DNA of 64,000 bases, taken from Verrucomicrobia subdivision 3 bacterium UBA693 (lineage in GTDB: Bacteria > Verrucomicrobiota > Verrucomicrobiia > Limisphaerales > UBA8199). The translations under genes were made by a program, and so were the position numbers. Shown here one piece after another: positions 43,014 to 52,562 of the stretch. The stretch's first letter is position 1. Each line of letters begins with the position of its first letter. The stretch spans positions 1 through 64,000 of the forward strand of contig DBMR01000021.1 in assembly GCA_002298785.1 (NCBI GenBank). Reading direction: 5' to 3'. Under the pieces are notes generated by a model that was not told the DNA's origin, ran no database searches, and saw only the letters and a list, made by a program, of their open reading frames with translations.

Positions 43014-46000
43014 CTATACCACATTGGGGTTACCTGGTTTTACGACCTGACGCAACTCCGTCAACGGAACCACGAATCGGACGCGGGTGCCGCGGCCGAC
43101 GATGGAGGTGATTTCGGCGGTTCCACCGCATTCGGCAATTCGGGAGCGCATGTTGCGCAAGCCGTTGCCACGGTTGGAGCCGGGGACCGGTTCGGAAGGT
43201 ACGAAGCCTTGCCCGGAGTCTTCGATTTCAAGCTCCATGGACTCAGCGGTCAGGCGCAGCCGGAGCCAGGCCTCCGGGGCCCCGGAGTGTTTGAGGATAT
43301 TGTTGAACGACTCCTTGACTGCGAGGAACACGTTATGGCGCAAATCCGCGCTCAACGGGATCAGTGGAAGGACGGTGGGCACTTCCACCCAACAGCGGGC
43401 GGATGACAACTCGAAGCATTCATCCGCAAATCGGCACAGGTATTCGGCAAATTGCGGGAGGTTGTCGTTCTTGGGATTGGTCGCCCAGACAATTTCGTCC
43501 AGCGCCTGCACCGCTGCGCGTGCCTGGAGCCGGATGCGTTCGAGTTGATGTTGGGCGGGCGGAGGCAGACCTGGTTCGCCCCGGGTGAGTTCGGTCAACT
43601 GTGCCACCTGGGTGAGGGTGCTGCCGATGTCGTCGTGCATGTCTTTGGAGATGCGCAGGCGCTCCCGCTCGATGGCGTGCTGGGTCCTAAGGGCTTCGAG
43701 TTGCCGTTGATACTGGCGCTTTTCGGCGTAACGCAGAAAGCCGGCAAAGCCGCCGATCAGGGCCACGCCGAGCAGCAACTTGAACCAGGCCGTTTCCCAA
43801 ACGAAGGGGCGGGCCACGATTGCCAGCGACGGTCCGTCCTCAGTCCAGACCCCTTCGCTGTTGCAGGCCTTTACCTGGAAACGGAAGTCCCCAGCCGGTA
43901 GCCGGTAATAGGCGGTGCGACGCGTGCCCGCTTCCACCCAATCCTGGTCAAAGCCCTCCATGCGATAGCGGAAACGGACCGCTTCCGGTGCCGAAAAATC
44001 GATGCCGGTGTATTGGATTTCGATCTCGCGCTGGCCCGCCCTCAGCTCCAGCAAGTCGTTTTGCCCGGCCAGTTTCAAAGGTGCTGCTGCCCCGCTGAGC
44101 CGGGCGTTTTCGATCCAAACCCGGGGCAGTTCTACATGGGTCTCCGGCAAACGGGGGTCAATGAATACCAGGCCGCGGACGGTTGAAATGCAGATCAACC
44201 CCTCCCGAGTGCGCAAGCCGGCAGGCGTAAAACCACCCGTACATTCTTCGGCGAGCATGCCGTCGTTTGCACCAAAAGTGAGCGGGTGTAGATAAGGGCG
44301 CTGTCCTTCCGCCACTTCCTCCAAATCCTTCTTCCCCACGCGCAGGATGCCGCGGCTGCATCCCAGCCATAAGTAACCCAACCCATCTTCGACGATCTGG
44401 AGCACGGTTTTGGCGTTCAGCCCGTGTTGACTCGAGTAGGTGAATACCTTGCCGGCTTCCCAGCGGCTGAGTCCGCCCCCCGCCGTCCCGATCCACAGCA
44501 CACCGCGAGCGTCGCGATATAAGGTGCGCACGCTTTTGCTGAGCAGACCGTTGGTGATCGTAAAGACCTTTTCGCTTCCGGGCGGAATCCAGATCAGCCC
44601 GCCGGCCGTGGATCCCACCCACAGGCTGCCATCGGGTTGGGTAGCCAGGGCGGTCACGCTTCCCCGAGCGATGGAGAAGTTAATCGTCCGCGCGGATTGG
44701 TTAAGGATATGGACCAGTTGCCCAAGTTGGGTGCCGGCCCAGATGCCACCCCGGGGATCTTCACACAGCGCCGTGACCCAGCTTGATTGAATCCAACTTT
44801 CATTCGTGTAGCACGCGGAGATTTTGTCCCGTTGCACTTGCAGCAGCGAGCGCGCGCCCCCCAGCCACACACTGCCGTCTGAAGCCGCCAGCACCGATTC
44901 GACCGACGCGTAGAAATCCATGATCGGGCTGACTGAATAATGCTCGAATGCTGACGGCGTGCCGCGGAACACCCCATTGCCCAGGGTGCCCACCCAGATG
45001 CTGCCATCGGCAGTTTGGCTGACGGATCGGGTGAACTCATTGGTTAATCCCTCTGCGGAGGCCACACAGAAAAGGCGGCGTCGACGCACTTGATTCAAAC
45101 CGCCGGTCCTCGTGCCGACCCAGAGTTCGCCTGATGGTGACGGATACAGCGAGCGAATATCGTTGGCGGTCAGGCCGTCCGCTTTTCGCAACGCCTCGAA
45201 TCGTTCACCCTGCAGGCAGTACAATCCATCGTCCAGTGAACCGGCCCAAATGTGTCCGTCCTGGTCCTCCGCCAGGCAAGTAATATAGGCGTAGGGCACG
45301 CCGTCGGCCTGAGTGAACACGCGCCAGGATTCGCCATCGAGTCGCAGCAGTTGGCCATTCCCGATGCCGGCCCAGAGCCTGCCTTGCCGATCCTCGGTCA
45401 GACAATACGCCAACACCTTGGGCACCCCGGTTGGTCCCTCACGATAGCTTAGTTTGCCGTCGCGATACTCGTACAGCCCATCATAACTTGTCGCGATCCA
45501 CATGCCGCCCGAGCGGTCTTTCAAGAGCGCTCGGATCGGTAACCGCTCCAAAATGCCGCACCCGGGAAGTTTTACAAATTCGCCCCGCGCCCAAAAGGTC
45601 AGGCCGGATCCGGTGCCGATCCACAACAAGCCCGAGACATCCTCCGCGAGGCAAGTGATCGTGTTTCCGGCCTGGATCTGCGAGGGGAGAGGGAAGGTCT
45701 CCATGTGGCCTTTGGCAAATCGGCTGAGTCCGCCACCGCGGGTGCCGATCCAGAGAGAACCTTCCCCGTCTTCGAGCAGGGTCTGAATTTCGACGCTTTG
45801 CAGCCCTTCTTCCAGCCCGAACGTGGTGAAGCGCAATCCGTCGAATCGGGCCAAGCCGTCCTGGGTCCCGAGCCATAAATATCCATCGCGCGTGCGGGTA
45901 ATGGCGTTGATGGTGTTTTGCGGCAGGCCGGCCCGGGTGCCCCAGGAGCGCACGACCAGGGTCGAACCCAGCGGAGAATTGGTGACCTGTGCCGGGACGC

Positions 46001-46079
46001 TGGCGACGAGAAGCAGTCCGGCCAACCCGAATATCAGGCTGAAGCATCGCTTCGTTGTTCTTTTAAGAACCGGTTCCAT
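43014..46079 (-). CDS. Two-component propeller sensor histidine kinase
   Basis: A 1021-residue membrane sensor. After a signal peptide (about 1-32), a large periplasmic region of repeated two-component regulator propeller blades (repeats of the LWIGTxxGGL type) forms two beta-propellers up to about residue 620. A Y_Y_Y domain (about 690-750, IQYTGIDFSAPEAVRFRYR), one membrane helix (about 762-782), a HisKA_3 domain with the phospho-histidine near residue 815 (SKDMHDDIGSTL) and a HATPase_c domain follow. It lacks the receiver and AraC domains of Bacteroidetes hybrid systems. Such propellers usually sense glycans. The ATG at 46079 was preferred over GTG 46088. The old-yellow-enzyme gene upstream ends only a few bases away. 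Confidence 0.92.
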   Translation of the reverse strand: MEPVLKRTTKRCFSLIFGLAGLLLVASVPAQVTNSPLGSTLVVRSWGTRAGLPQNTINAITRTRDGYLWLGTQDGLARFDGLRFTTFGLEEGLQSVEIQTLLEDGEGSLWIGTRGGGLSRFAKGHMETFPLPSQIQAGNTITCLAEDVSGLLWIGTGSGLTFWARGEFVKLPGCGILERLPIRALLKDRSGGMWIATSYDGLYEYRDGKLSYREGPTGVPKVLAYCLTEDRQGRLWAGIGNGQLLRLDGESWRVFTQADGVPYAYITCLAEDQDGHIWAGSLDDGLYCLQGERFEALRKADGLTANDIRSLYPSPSGELWVGTRTGGLNQVRRRRLFCVASAEGLTNEFTRSVSQTADGSIWVGTLGNGVFRGTPSAFEHYSVSPIMDFYASVESVLAASDGSVWLGGARSLLQVQRDKISACYTNESWIQSSWVTALCEDPRGGIWAGTQLGQLVHILNQSARTINFSIARGSVTALATQPDGSLWVGSTAGGLIWIPPGSEKVFTITNGLLSKSVRTLYRDARGVLWIGTAGGGLSRWEAGKVFTYSSQHGLNAKTVLQIVEDGLGYLWLGCSRGILRVGKKDLEEVAEGQRPYLHPLTFGANDGMLAEECTGGFTPAGLRTREGLICISTVRGLVFIDPRLPETHVELPRVWIENARLSGAAAPLKLAGQNDLLELRAGQREIEIQYTGIDFSAPEAVRFRYRMEGFDQDWVEAGTRRTAYYRLPAGDFRFQVKACNSEGVWTEDGPSLAIVARPFVWETAWFKLLLGVALIGGFAGFLRYAEKRQYQRQLEALRTQHAIERERLRISKDMHDDIGSTLTQVAQLTELTRGEPGLPPPAQHQLERIRLQARAAVQALDEIVWATNPKNDNLPQFAEYLCRFADECFELSSARCWVEVPTVLPLIPLSADLRHNVFLAVKESFNNILKHSGAPEAWLRLRLTAESMELEIEDSGQGFVPSEPVPGSNRGNGLRNMRSRIAECGGTAEITSIVGRGTRVRFVVPLTELRQVVKPGNPNVV

Positions 46080-46091
46080 CCGAATCACGGG

Positions 46092-47612
46092 TTAATCAAG
46101 GCGTCCTTCAGTGGGGCTGCTGGTCCGGTTGCGTTCGCCGCGCTTGAGGCGGCGCAGCGTCTCGTTTTCAGCGCGGTCTGAATAGTATTTGTCCAGCGGG
46201 TAGCAGCCCGAGATCAGGCCATTGCGCGGTGCGCTCGTGCAATCGCTGAAAGTGCGGCAAATCTTTTTTGATGCCAGGGCGCCGGTGCGAAGGCAGTCGG
46301 TGAAAATTTCCGGATAGGACAAAATCATACGGCCCACGCCGATGGAATCGACCCAGCCATTGGCCAGCACCGCCTGCGCGACATGGGGCAGATAATCCTG
46401 CAGATAAGTATAAGCCGTTCCCACCAGAACGAGGTTGCGAGGTGCCTGGGCTTTCAGCCAACGCACGGCCTGAATCTGCCGAACTACGCCGATGAGCGGA
46501 TCTTCTGGGGGCTGGTAGCCGTCGGAAGGAGGATACGCCGCGGGGCGTTGAATATGGGGATTGTAATAGGGCGAACCTGCAGTGAGGTTCACCAGGTTTA
46601 TGCCCAGGCTGGAACAAAGCTCCAGAAAGCGGGCGGGCTCGGTCAGGTCATATTCCAGCGGATTTTTGGGGTTCACGCCAAACGCATAAATGTAGGGGAA
46701 GCAACCGGAGAAATCCTCCGGCACACCTGGCCCCGGCTTGCCGGGAGAGGAGAGGTTTGAATCCGGGCGGAAGGGAACAAAATCGAAAGCGCTCAGGCGC
46801 ACTGCAAGGGCGATGGGATTGCCGGAGGCACGAATGCCAGCGACGATTTCCCGGAGCAAACGAGTGCGATTCTCGAATGAACCGCCATATGGGCCCGGTC
46901 GGGTATGGGCACTGAGGAACTCGTGCAGCAGGTAACTATGGCAATGCTTGATATCCACGAAATCGGCTCCCACCCGGTGCGCGATCATCGCTGCCGACAC
47001 ATAGGCCTCCACCAAATCTCCGAGTTCCAAGTCCGTCCAGACTTGTGCATCGCTGGTGACTTGGAATTTGGCATCCAGCAGCGGGTGGCGGTAGGCGACG
47101 CGTGGTTCCAGTTTGAACTTATCGCGCGGCTTGCAGAAGCGGCCCGAGTGAGTGAGTTGGAAACCAATCACCAGGTCGGCATCCGTCCCGTGCTTCTCCC
47201 GATGCGCCCGCCTCGCGGTGTGCAGCAGGGAAGCTAGGTCGGCTTGTGTGCTCGGCGCAATCATCAGTTGATTGGGATTGGCCCGGCCATCGGGACGCAC
47301 CGCCATTGCTTCACCGCCAAAAATGAGTTTTGCGCCGCTCTCGCCGAAGTGCCGCCATCGGCGCAACACGGACTCGGTCACCCCGCCGCCAGGAGTGCCA
47401 TCCCACCCTTCCATAGGATGCACGGCGCAGCGGTTGCCGATGCGCTTCCCGTTGATCTCCAGGTTGTCGATCGGTCGCGCCAGCGGGGAAGTATCGCCGC
47501 GCAGAATCGAGTCATCGCAGGGCAAGTCCAGGCCGAGCGTTTCGACATGCCGGCGGAAATCAGCGACCGTCTTCAGTGCGGGGATACGCACCAACCTGGC
47601 AGCGTCAGTCAT
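46092..47612 (-). CDS. Old yellow enzyme-like NADH:flavin oxidoreductase
   Basis: A 506-residue flavin (FMN) TIM-barrel protein of the OYE family. Seen: GKRIGNRCAVHPMEGWDG, the paired-histidine and Tyr motif KHCHSYLLHEFLS, TRPGPYGGSFENRTRLL, and the phosphate-binding end GVGRMILSYPE. A C-terminal extension contains CRTFSDC followed by a third Cys, which resembles the Fe-S cysteine cluster of the larger dienoyl-CoA reductase-like members, but the second FAD/NAD domain of those enzymes is absent. The substrate is unknown. It sits 12 bases upstream of the histidine kinase ATG, so the three genes probably form one transcript. Confidence 0.85.
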   Translation of the reverse strand: MTDAARLVRIPALKTVADFRRHVETLGLDLPCDDSILRGDTSPLARPIDNLEINGKRIGNRCAVHPMEGWDGTPGGGVTESVLRRWRHFGESGAKLIFGGEAMAVRPDGRANPNQLMIAPSTQADLASLLHTARRAHREKHGTDADLVIGFQLTHSGRFCKPRDKFKLEPRVAYRHPLLDAKFQVTSDAQVWTDLELGDLVEAYVSAAMIAHRVGADFVDIKHCHSYLLHEFLSAHTRPGPYGGSFENRTRLLREIVAGIRASGNPIALAVRLSAFDFVPFRPDSNLSSPGKPGPGVPEDFSGCFPYIYAFGVNPKNPLEYDLTEPARFLELCSSLGINLVNLTAGSPYYNPHIQRPAAYPPSDGYQPPEDPLIGVVRQIQAVRWLKAQAPRNLVLVGTAYTYLQDYLPHVAQAVLANGWVDSIGVGRMILSYPEIFTDCLRTGALASKKICRTFSDCTSAPRNGLISGCYPLDKYYSDRAENETLRRLKRGERNRTSSPTEGRLD

Positions 47613-47657
47613 AGGCTACTGCACTGTGCGAAGCCACGTCCGCAAAGGCGAGCCAAT

Positions 47658-47723
47658 TCTCCAACCGCCGCTCGTGGTGTCTCCAACCGCCGCTCGTGGT
47701 GTCTCCAACCGCCGCTCGTGGTG
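47658..47723. repeat. Three exact 22-bp tandem repeats
   Basis: Three perfect head-to-tail copies (47658-47679, 47680-47701, 47702-47723) of a 22-base GC-rich unit beginning TCTCCAACCGCCGCTCG and ending TGGTG. They fill most of the 115-base gap between the ceramidase-like gene and the OYE gene, both on the minus strand. No copy was noticed elsewhere in the window. Confidence 0.97.
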
Positions 47724-47727
47724 TCAA

Positions 47728-48981
47728 TCAGGGTGTCGGACGCGGGCTCTTATCGCACAGCGTCAGGACTTCGCGCACCAGGATTTCCTCGGTGCGTTCT
47801 CCCAGGCTGGTCCGGGTAATGTAGGCGTAGCGTTTGAAACTGTCGAAATCCTCCCGGGTCAGTATGTAGCCGTAAGCGTCGTTGGTCAGGCCAAACAGCA
47901 GGTTGTGTTTGCCGTGCATTTTTCGCTTGAGATAATAACCGACATTGGGAAGCGCTTCGCCGGGGATGGTTACAATTTGGGCGTTGCCCAGGTTTATCAG
48001 GTTTAGCTGTGTTTGCACCGCGTTCTCCGGTGAACCTTGCGGGCGGGGAATGGCTTTCATCAACTCGCGCATATCCGGTGAGTCTACCGGGAGCGTGAGC
48101 GTTTGAGCGGCGCAGTAGAGTCCTGGGGAGCTGGAGGCCGGGGCGTCTTTCACAATGCGGACAGCCTCGGAAGCGAGCAGTCGGCCGATGCGTTGGCATT
48201 CCTCCCAACTGCCGGCTTCACCGCCGTTGGCCAGGCGAGTGTCCGCAGTGACCATGCCGCCCTGGGCGCTGTTCATGAAAATGCCCACGCCAGCCCCTAA
48301 CTGCTCCAATTCTTCATAAAGCGGTCCGACGAGGTCCGGGCTCAAAATCCCGCGACGGTTGCCCAGTACTTCGGGATGAATGGCATAATTCACCAGCGTC
48401 GCGAACGGCTTTCCTTCTGCATTCAGCATTTGCAGAACGTGGCAGCGCGGGTCGTAAAGTTGTTCCGCGTAATAATTATAGGCAATTTTGCCATGGGCTT
48501 CGCCCGTGGCGATTTTGAGTTGAGCAGGCCTCAAGCCGGCATAGGCCTCTTTGATGGCTTCGGCGGTTCGGCGGCAGACGAGTTCCAGGTATTTCGGGTC
48601 GGCGCTCGTTCGTCCCTGGCTGTCAGGGAAACCGTAAGTATCCGGCGCGCTATGCGTATGGGTGGCTCCGATCAGGATGTGGCCCCCGGGAATTTCCGGC
48701 ACGGCCGCGCGCACGCGGTCACCCAGCAGGCCGGGGAAACCTAAAAAATCGGTGCTGACGATGGCGACCACATTGGTGTCCTGCGCCATGACCAAAGCCC
48801 GGACGGTCAAATCACCCTTATGTTGCGTGACCGGTTCCGCTTTCCCTATGCCCCCGATCACCGGTAGCAACGGTTCGGGAGTGACATTTTTCACCGCAAT
48901 CGCCGCGCGAAATTGGGCGGGAGCACTCCCGAGACTGGTTGCGAAAACCAGGAGGATTAGGCTGGTCTGAAGTAGGTTCAT
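47728..48981 (-). CDS. Secreted neutral ceramidase-like protein
   Basis: A 417-residue exported protein with a signal peptide (1-22). It resembles the N-terminal catalytic domain of neutral/alkaline non-lysosomal ceramidases: IGATHTHSAPDTYGF, NYAIHPEVLG and NSAQGGMVTAD are the metal-binding and active-site-like segments. Such stand-alone domains are common in Verrucomicrobia and Planctomycetes and may hydrolyse amides other than ceramide. The open frame runs 265 codons further upstream through the antisense of amt; MNLLQTSLILLV with its signal peptide is the true start. It is divergent from amt. Confidence 0.82.
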   Translation of the reverse strand: MNLLQTSLILLVFATSLGSAPAQFRAAIAVKNVTPEPLLPVIGGIGKAEPVTQHKGDLTVRALVMAQDTNVVAIVSTDFLGFPGLLGDRVRAAVPEIPGGHILIGATHTHSAPDTYGFPDSQGRTSADPKYLELVCRRTAEAIKEAYAGLRPAQLKIATGEAHGKIAYNYYAEQLYDPRCHVLQMLNAEGKPFATLVNYAIHPEVLGNRRGILSPDLVGPLYEELEQLGAGVGIFMNSAQGGMVTADTRLANGGEAGSWEECQRIGRLLASEAVRIVKDAPASSSPGLYCAAQTLTLPVDSPDMRELMKAIPRPQGSPENAVQTQLNLINLGNAQIVTIPGEALPNVGYYLKRKMHGKHNLLFGLTNDAYGYILTREDFDSFKRYAYITRTSLGERTEEILVREVLTLCDKSPRPTP

Positions 48982-49089
48982 GGGGGCTAATTTATACCTT
49001 AAGCCTCGGGAGAGGCAAGGCATGGAACGCGGGAAGCGCCGCTGGCGGGATCCCTCCGCAGCTTGACTCCCGGGCTGCTTTTTCATCCA

Positions 49090-50517
49090 ATGCCCCGCAT
49101 GATTTCCGTTCCAATTCGCCGGGTCTGCCGGCAGTTTTTGCTGATTGCCTGGCTTGGCTTTGGGCTTTGCAGCCCCGCGTTTGCCGCGGACCCGGTGGCC
49201 CCGTCTGTCGAGGCTCGACTGGCCCAACTCGAAACCCGGGTGGGTACTTCCGGCTTTAACTCCGGTGACAACGCCTGGCTGCTGGTCAGCTCCGCTTTGG
49301 TGCTGATGATGACGGCTCCGGGCCTGATCCTGTTTTACGGTGGGTTGGTGCGCCAAAAGAACGTCCTCGGCACCATGATGCACAGTCTCATTCTCATGGG
49401 GGTGGTCTCGCTGATGTGGGTGTTGTTCGGCTACAGTATGGCATTTGGGGACGGAAACGCCTTCGTCGGTAATCCGTTTCAGCATTTCCTTCTGCGCGGC
49501 GTAGGCAGTGAACCCAACCCAAGTTACGCCCCGACAGTGCCTGCAGAGACCTTTATGCTTTTTCAAATGATGTTCGCGATTATCACGCCCGCCTTGATCA
49601 GCGGGGCAGTGGCCGAGCGCATGAAGTTCAGTTCCTACCTGCTTTTTACCGTGCTTTGGGTGACGCTCGTTTACTTTCCGCTCGCGCACATGGTGTGGGG
49701 CAAAGGTGGTTATTTCAACTGGGCTCTCGGAGGGAAGTCGCCCCTGCTCGATTTTGCCGGCGGGACCGTGGTGCATATCAGTTCCGGGGTTTCAGCCCTG
49801 GTTTGTGCCCTGGTGTTGGGGCATCGATTGGGATTTCCGCGCGAGCCAATGCCTCCGCACAACGTGGTGCTAAGCCTGATCGGCACCGGCCTGCTGTGGG
49901 TGGGTTGGTTCGGCTTTAATGCCGGCAGCGCGGTCAACGCCGGGGTGTTGGCCACGAGCGCTTTTGCCGCCACGCATTTTTCCGCCTCCGCCGCGGCGGT
50001 GAGTTGGGCGTTCTGCGAGTGGCTCCAGAAAGGCAAGCCGAGCGTGCTGGGAGCCGCCTCGGGGATGGTCGCTGGGTTGGCGACGATTACCCCGGCTTCC
50101 GGCTTCGTTTCCATTCCTGCCGCGTTGCTGATTGGCCTCACCGCGGGCGCGGTTTGTTACTTCGCCGTGACCCGACTTAAAGCTCGGTTTGCGTACGACG
50201 ATTCCCTGGACGTCTTCGGAGTTCACGGCATGGGCAGCACCCTCGGCATGCTGATGCTGGGATTCCTGGCCAATATTCAGGTCAATCCCGCTCTGGCTTC
50301 ATGCGACCTTGGGGGGCAAACGGTCTCGTTGGCCGGGGGCATGGGCCAGTTCTTGTATCAACTCAAAGGTGTAATCTTTACTATGGTTTACGCCGGCGGG
50401 GTTAGCTGGGTCCTGCTCAAGCTCGTGGATTCGTGGGTAGGACTGAGAATTTCCGAGGAAGAGGAAACTCTAGGACTCGATCTTTCACAACACGGCGAAA
50501 GTGCCTATAATGATTAA
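49090..50517 (+). CDS. amt: Ammonium transporter
   Basis: An ammonium channel of the Amt/MEP family, 475 residues, with a cleavable signal peptide (ending PAFAADP) and eleven membrane helices. The twin pore histidines are present in FPLAHMVWG and FGVHGMGSTLG. FYGGLVRQKNVLGT and GFNAGSAVN are family signatures. The start is one of several near methionines (49090 or 49099). It is followed 57 bases later by a PII gene, the usual amt-glnK/glnB pairing, in which PII blocks the channel at high nitrogen. Confidence 0.95.
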   Translation: MPRMISVPIRRVCRQFLLIAWLGFGLCSPAFAADPVAPSVEARLAQLETRVGTSGFNSGDNAWLLVSSALVLMMTAPGLILFYGGLVRQKNVLGTMMHSLILMGVVSLMWVLFGYSMAFGDGNAFVGNPFQHFLLRGVGSEPNPSYAPTVPAETFMLFQMMFAIITPALISGAVAERMKFSSYLLFTVLWVTLVYFPLAHMVWGKGGYFNWALGGKSPLLDFAGGTVVHISSGVSALVCALVLGHRLGFPREPMPPHNVVLSLIGTGLLWVGWFGFNAGSAVNAGVLATSAFAATHFSASAAAVSWAFCEWLQKGKPSVLGAASGMVAGLATITPASGFVSIPAALLIGLTAGAVCYFAVTRLKARFAYDDSLDVFGVHGMGSTLGMLMLGFLANIQVNPALASCDLGGQTVSLAGGMGQFLYQLKGVIFTMVYAGGVSWVLLKLVDSWVGLRISEEEETLGLDLSQHGESAYND

Positions 50518-50574
50518 CGGCTAGCAGGTGAAAGCTCCCTGCGGACCAGTTCGGCACCGCCAAATTTCCGGTTT

Positions 50575-50913
50575 ATGAAGAAAGTTGAAGCGATCGTCAA
50601 ACCATTCAAACTGAACGAGGTCAAAGACGCCTTGCACGAAATTGGCTTGCAGGGCATGACCGTCACCGAGGTCAAGGGATTCGGGCGCCAAAAGGGGCAT
50701 ACGGAAATCTACCGTGGAAGTGAATACACCGTTGATTTCCTGCCCAAGATCAAAATTGAGATGATCATCCGAGACACGGATGTCGAACCCGCGATTCAGG
50801 CCATTACCAGGTCGGCGCGAACGGGGAAGATTGGTGATGGAAAGGTCTTTGTTTACCCGGTCGAAGAGGCGGTTCGCATTCGCACCGACGAGCGAGGTGA
50901 AAAAGCGGTGTAG
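50575..50913 (+). CDS. glnB: Nitrogen regulatory protein P-II
   Basis: A 112-residue trimeric signal protein for nitrogen and energy state. The T loop carries Y51 in RGSEYTVDFLPK, the residue uridylylated in proteobacteria. The C-terminal signature TGKIGDGKVFVYPVEEA is intact. The pairing with amt suggests a GlnK-like role, although I use the family symbol glnB. No Shine-Dalgarno sequence is visible. Confidence 0.95.
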   Translation: MKKVEAIVKPFKLNEVKDALHEIGLQGMTVTEVKGFGRQKGHTEIYRGSEYTVDFLPKIKIEMIIRDTDVEPAIQAITRSARTGKIGDGKVFVYPVEEAVRIRTDERGEKAV

Positions 50914-50984
50914 ACCGGCGACATAGCCAGGCGCATCCATCGAAGTAAGCGCACCGAAACCGACGGGCCAATCTCTTGAGCACT

Positions 50985-52490
50985 ATGAGCAAACCAGAGC
51001 CAATATTGGTAGCGCGTGGCAAATCGGATCTGTTTCTACTTCCGTGGATGGCCAATCGCCATGGATTGATCGCCGGTGCTACCGGCACAGGCAAAACGGT
51101 AACCTTGCAGGTTTTGGCCGAGAGCTTCAGTGCCATGGGAGTGCCGGTCTTCATGGCGGATGTAAAAGGGGATTTGGCCGGGATTTCCCAAACCGGCGGC
51201 ACCTCTCCAAAAATCCTGGAGCGGGCGCGGCAGCTTCGGCTGGAAGATTACACCCCCGGTGCCTTCCCGGTGACCTTCTGGGACGTCTACGGCGCACAGG
51301 GCCACCCCGTCAGGGCCACGATCTCGGAGATGGGTCCGCTCATGCTGGCCCGCCTGCTGCAATTGAATGAGGTCCAGGCCGGGGTGCTCAACATCATTTT
51401 CCGCGCCGCGGATGAGAGCGGACTGCTGCTGTTGGACTTGAAGGATTTGCGGGCGATGTGCCAGTTCGTAGGGGAGCGTGCCTCTGAGTTTTCGGTGAAA
51501 TATGGCAACATCTCCGCCGCCAGCATTGGAGCGGTACAACGAGGATTGCTGCAACTCGAATCGCAAGGCGCCGACAAATTTTTTACGGAACCGGTTTTGA
51601 ATTTTGACGACTTGATGCAGTCCGACGCTCAGGGCAGGGGAGTGGTTAACATCCTGGCGGCGGATCGCCTAATGCAGGCGCCCAAGGTCTATGCCACGGT
51701 GTTGTTGTGGATGTTGTCGGAGTTATTCGAGCGCCTGCCCGAGGCGGGAGATCTTCCCAAGCCTAAACTGGTGTTCTTTTTCGATGAGGCGCATTTGCTT
51801 TTCTCGGACATTCCCGCCGCCCTGTTGGAGAAGATCGAGCAAGTGGTTCGCTTGGTTCGATCCAAAGGAGTCGGCGTCTATTTCGTCAGCCAAAACCCGA
51901 GAGATATTCCGGATAATGTGCTCGGCCAGCTTGGGAACCGAGTCCAGCATGCGTTGCGAGCCTACACTCCCAGGGATCAGAAGGACGTGCAGGCGGCGGC
52001 GGACAGCTTTCGCACGAATCCTAAGATCGACACGGTAAAGACCTTGATGGAGTTGGGGGTAGGCGAGGCTTTGGTGTCATTTTTGGATGAGCAAGGCCAG
52101 CCCGGGATGGTGGAGCGGGCTTGGATCGTGCCGCCGCGCAGTCAAGTGGGTCCAATCACCGTTGAACAACGAAAGTCGCTGATGTCCAGCTCCCTGGTGG
52201 CGGGAGTTTACGATGAGGTGGTGGACCGGGAATCGGCCTATGAACGACTGACCGCGGCGCATGCTACCGCACCGCAGACCTCGGGCCCTGCGGTGGTGCC
52301 CGAGAAGCCGGGCTTTTTTGAAACGCTGTTCGGAGGAGGAGGAGTTTCAGCGCCCCGAAGCCGAGGCCGTCAACCCGAGAGCCTGGCAACAACCATGGCC
52401 AAGAGTGCGGTGCGCTCCATCGGTAGCACGGTCGGGCGCGAATTGATCCGGGGAGTGCTGGGCAGCATTTTAGGCGGACGCCGTCGATAG
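50985..52490 (+). CDS. HerA-like ATPase (DUF853)
   Basis: A 501-residue P-loop ATPase of the HerA/FtsK superfamily (DUF853 group). The Walker A motif is at residues 31-38 (GATGTGKT), the Walker B motif is in LVFFFDEAHLLF, and an arginine-rich C-terminal region with a Gly-rich stretch (LFGGGGVSAP) ends the protein. HerA-type motors translocate along double-stranded DNA, but DUF853 members are uncharacterised to my knowledge. No nuclease partner (NurA, Sir2-like) is adjacent, so a defence role is not supported. It follows glnB by 71 bases. An alternative TTG start lies three codons upstream. Confidence 0.9.
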   Translation: MSKPEPILVARGKSDLFLLPWMANRHGLIAGATGTGKTVTLQVLAESFSAMGVPVFMADVKGDLAGISQTGGTSPKILERARQLRLEDYTPGAFPVTFWDVYGAQGHPVRATISEMGPLMLARLLQLNEVQAGVLNIIFRAADESGLLLLDLKDLRAMCQFVGERASEFSVKYGNISAASIGAVQRGLLQLESQGADKFFTEPVLNFDDLMQSDAQGRGVVNILAADRLMQAPKVYATVLLWMLSELFERLPEAGDLPKPKLVFFFDEAHLLFSDIPAALLEKIEQVVRLVRSKGVGVYFVSQNPRDIPDNVLGQLGNRVQHALRAYTPRDQKDVQAAADSFRTNPKIDTVKTLMELGVGEALVSFLDEQGQPGMVERAWIVPPRSQVGPITVEQRKSLMSSSLVAGVYDEVVDRESAYERLTAAHATAPQTSGPAVVPEKPGFFETLFGGGGVSAPRSRGRQPESLATTMAKSAVRSIGSTVGRELIRGVLGSILGGRRR

Positions 52491-52562
52491 CGGCGCGGAT
52501 CCCACTCTGATCGCCTTCAACCGGTCGCGAAGGGAGCCGCTACGGTTGGGGGTTATCTGGCT

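Noticed and set aside
48982..49776. N-terminal 265-codon extension of the ceramidase-like frame
   Set aside because: It is the antisense of amt; the signal peptide at the internal methionine marks the real start.
50985..52490. A HerA-based defence island
   Set aside because: No Sir2-like, NurA, nuclease or other defence gene adjoins, and the neighbours are nitrogen genes and a phosphodiesterase.
52518..52548. CAACCG/CGGTTG pairing in the HerA-phosphodiesterase gap
   Set aside because: Long loop and no T-tract; likely chance.
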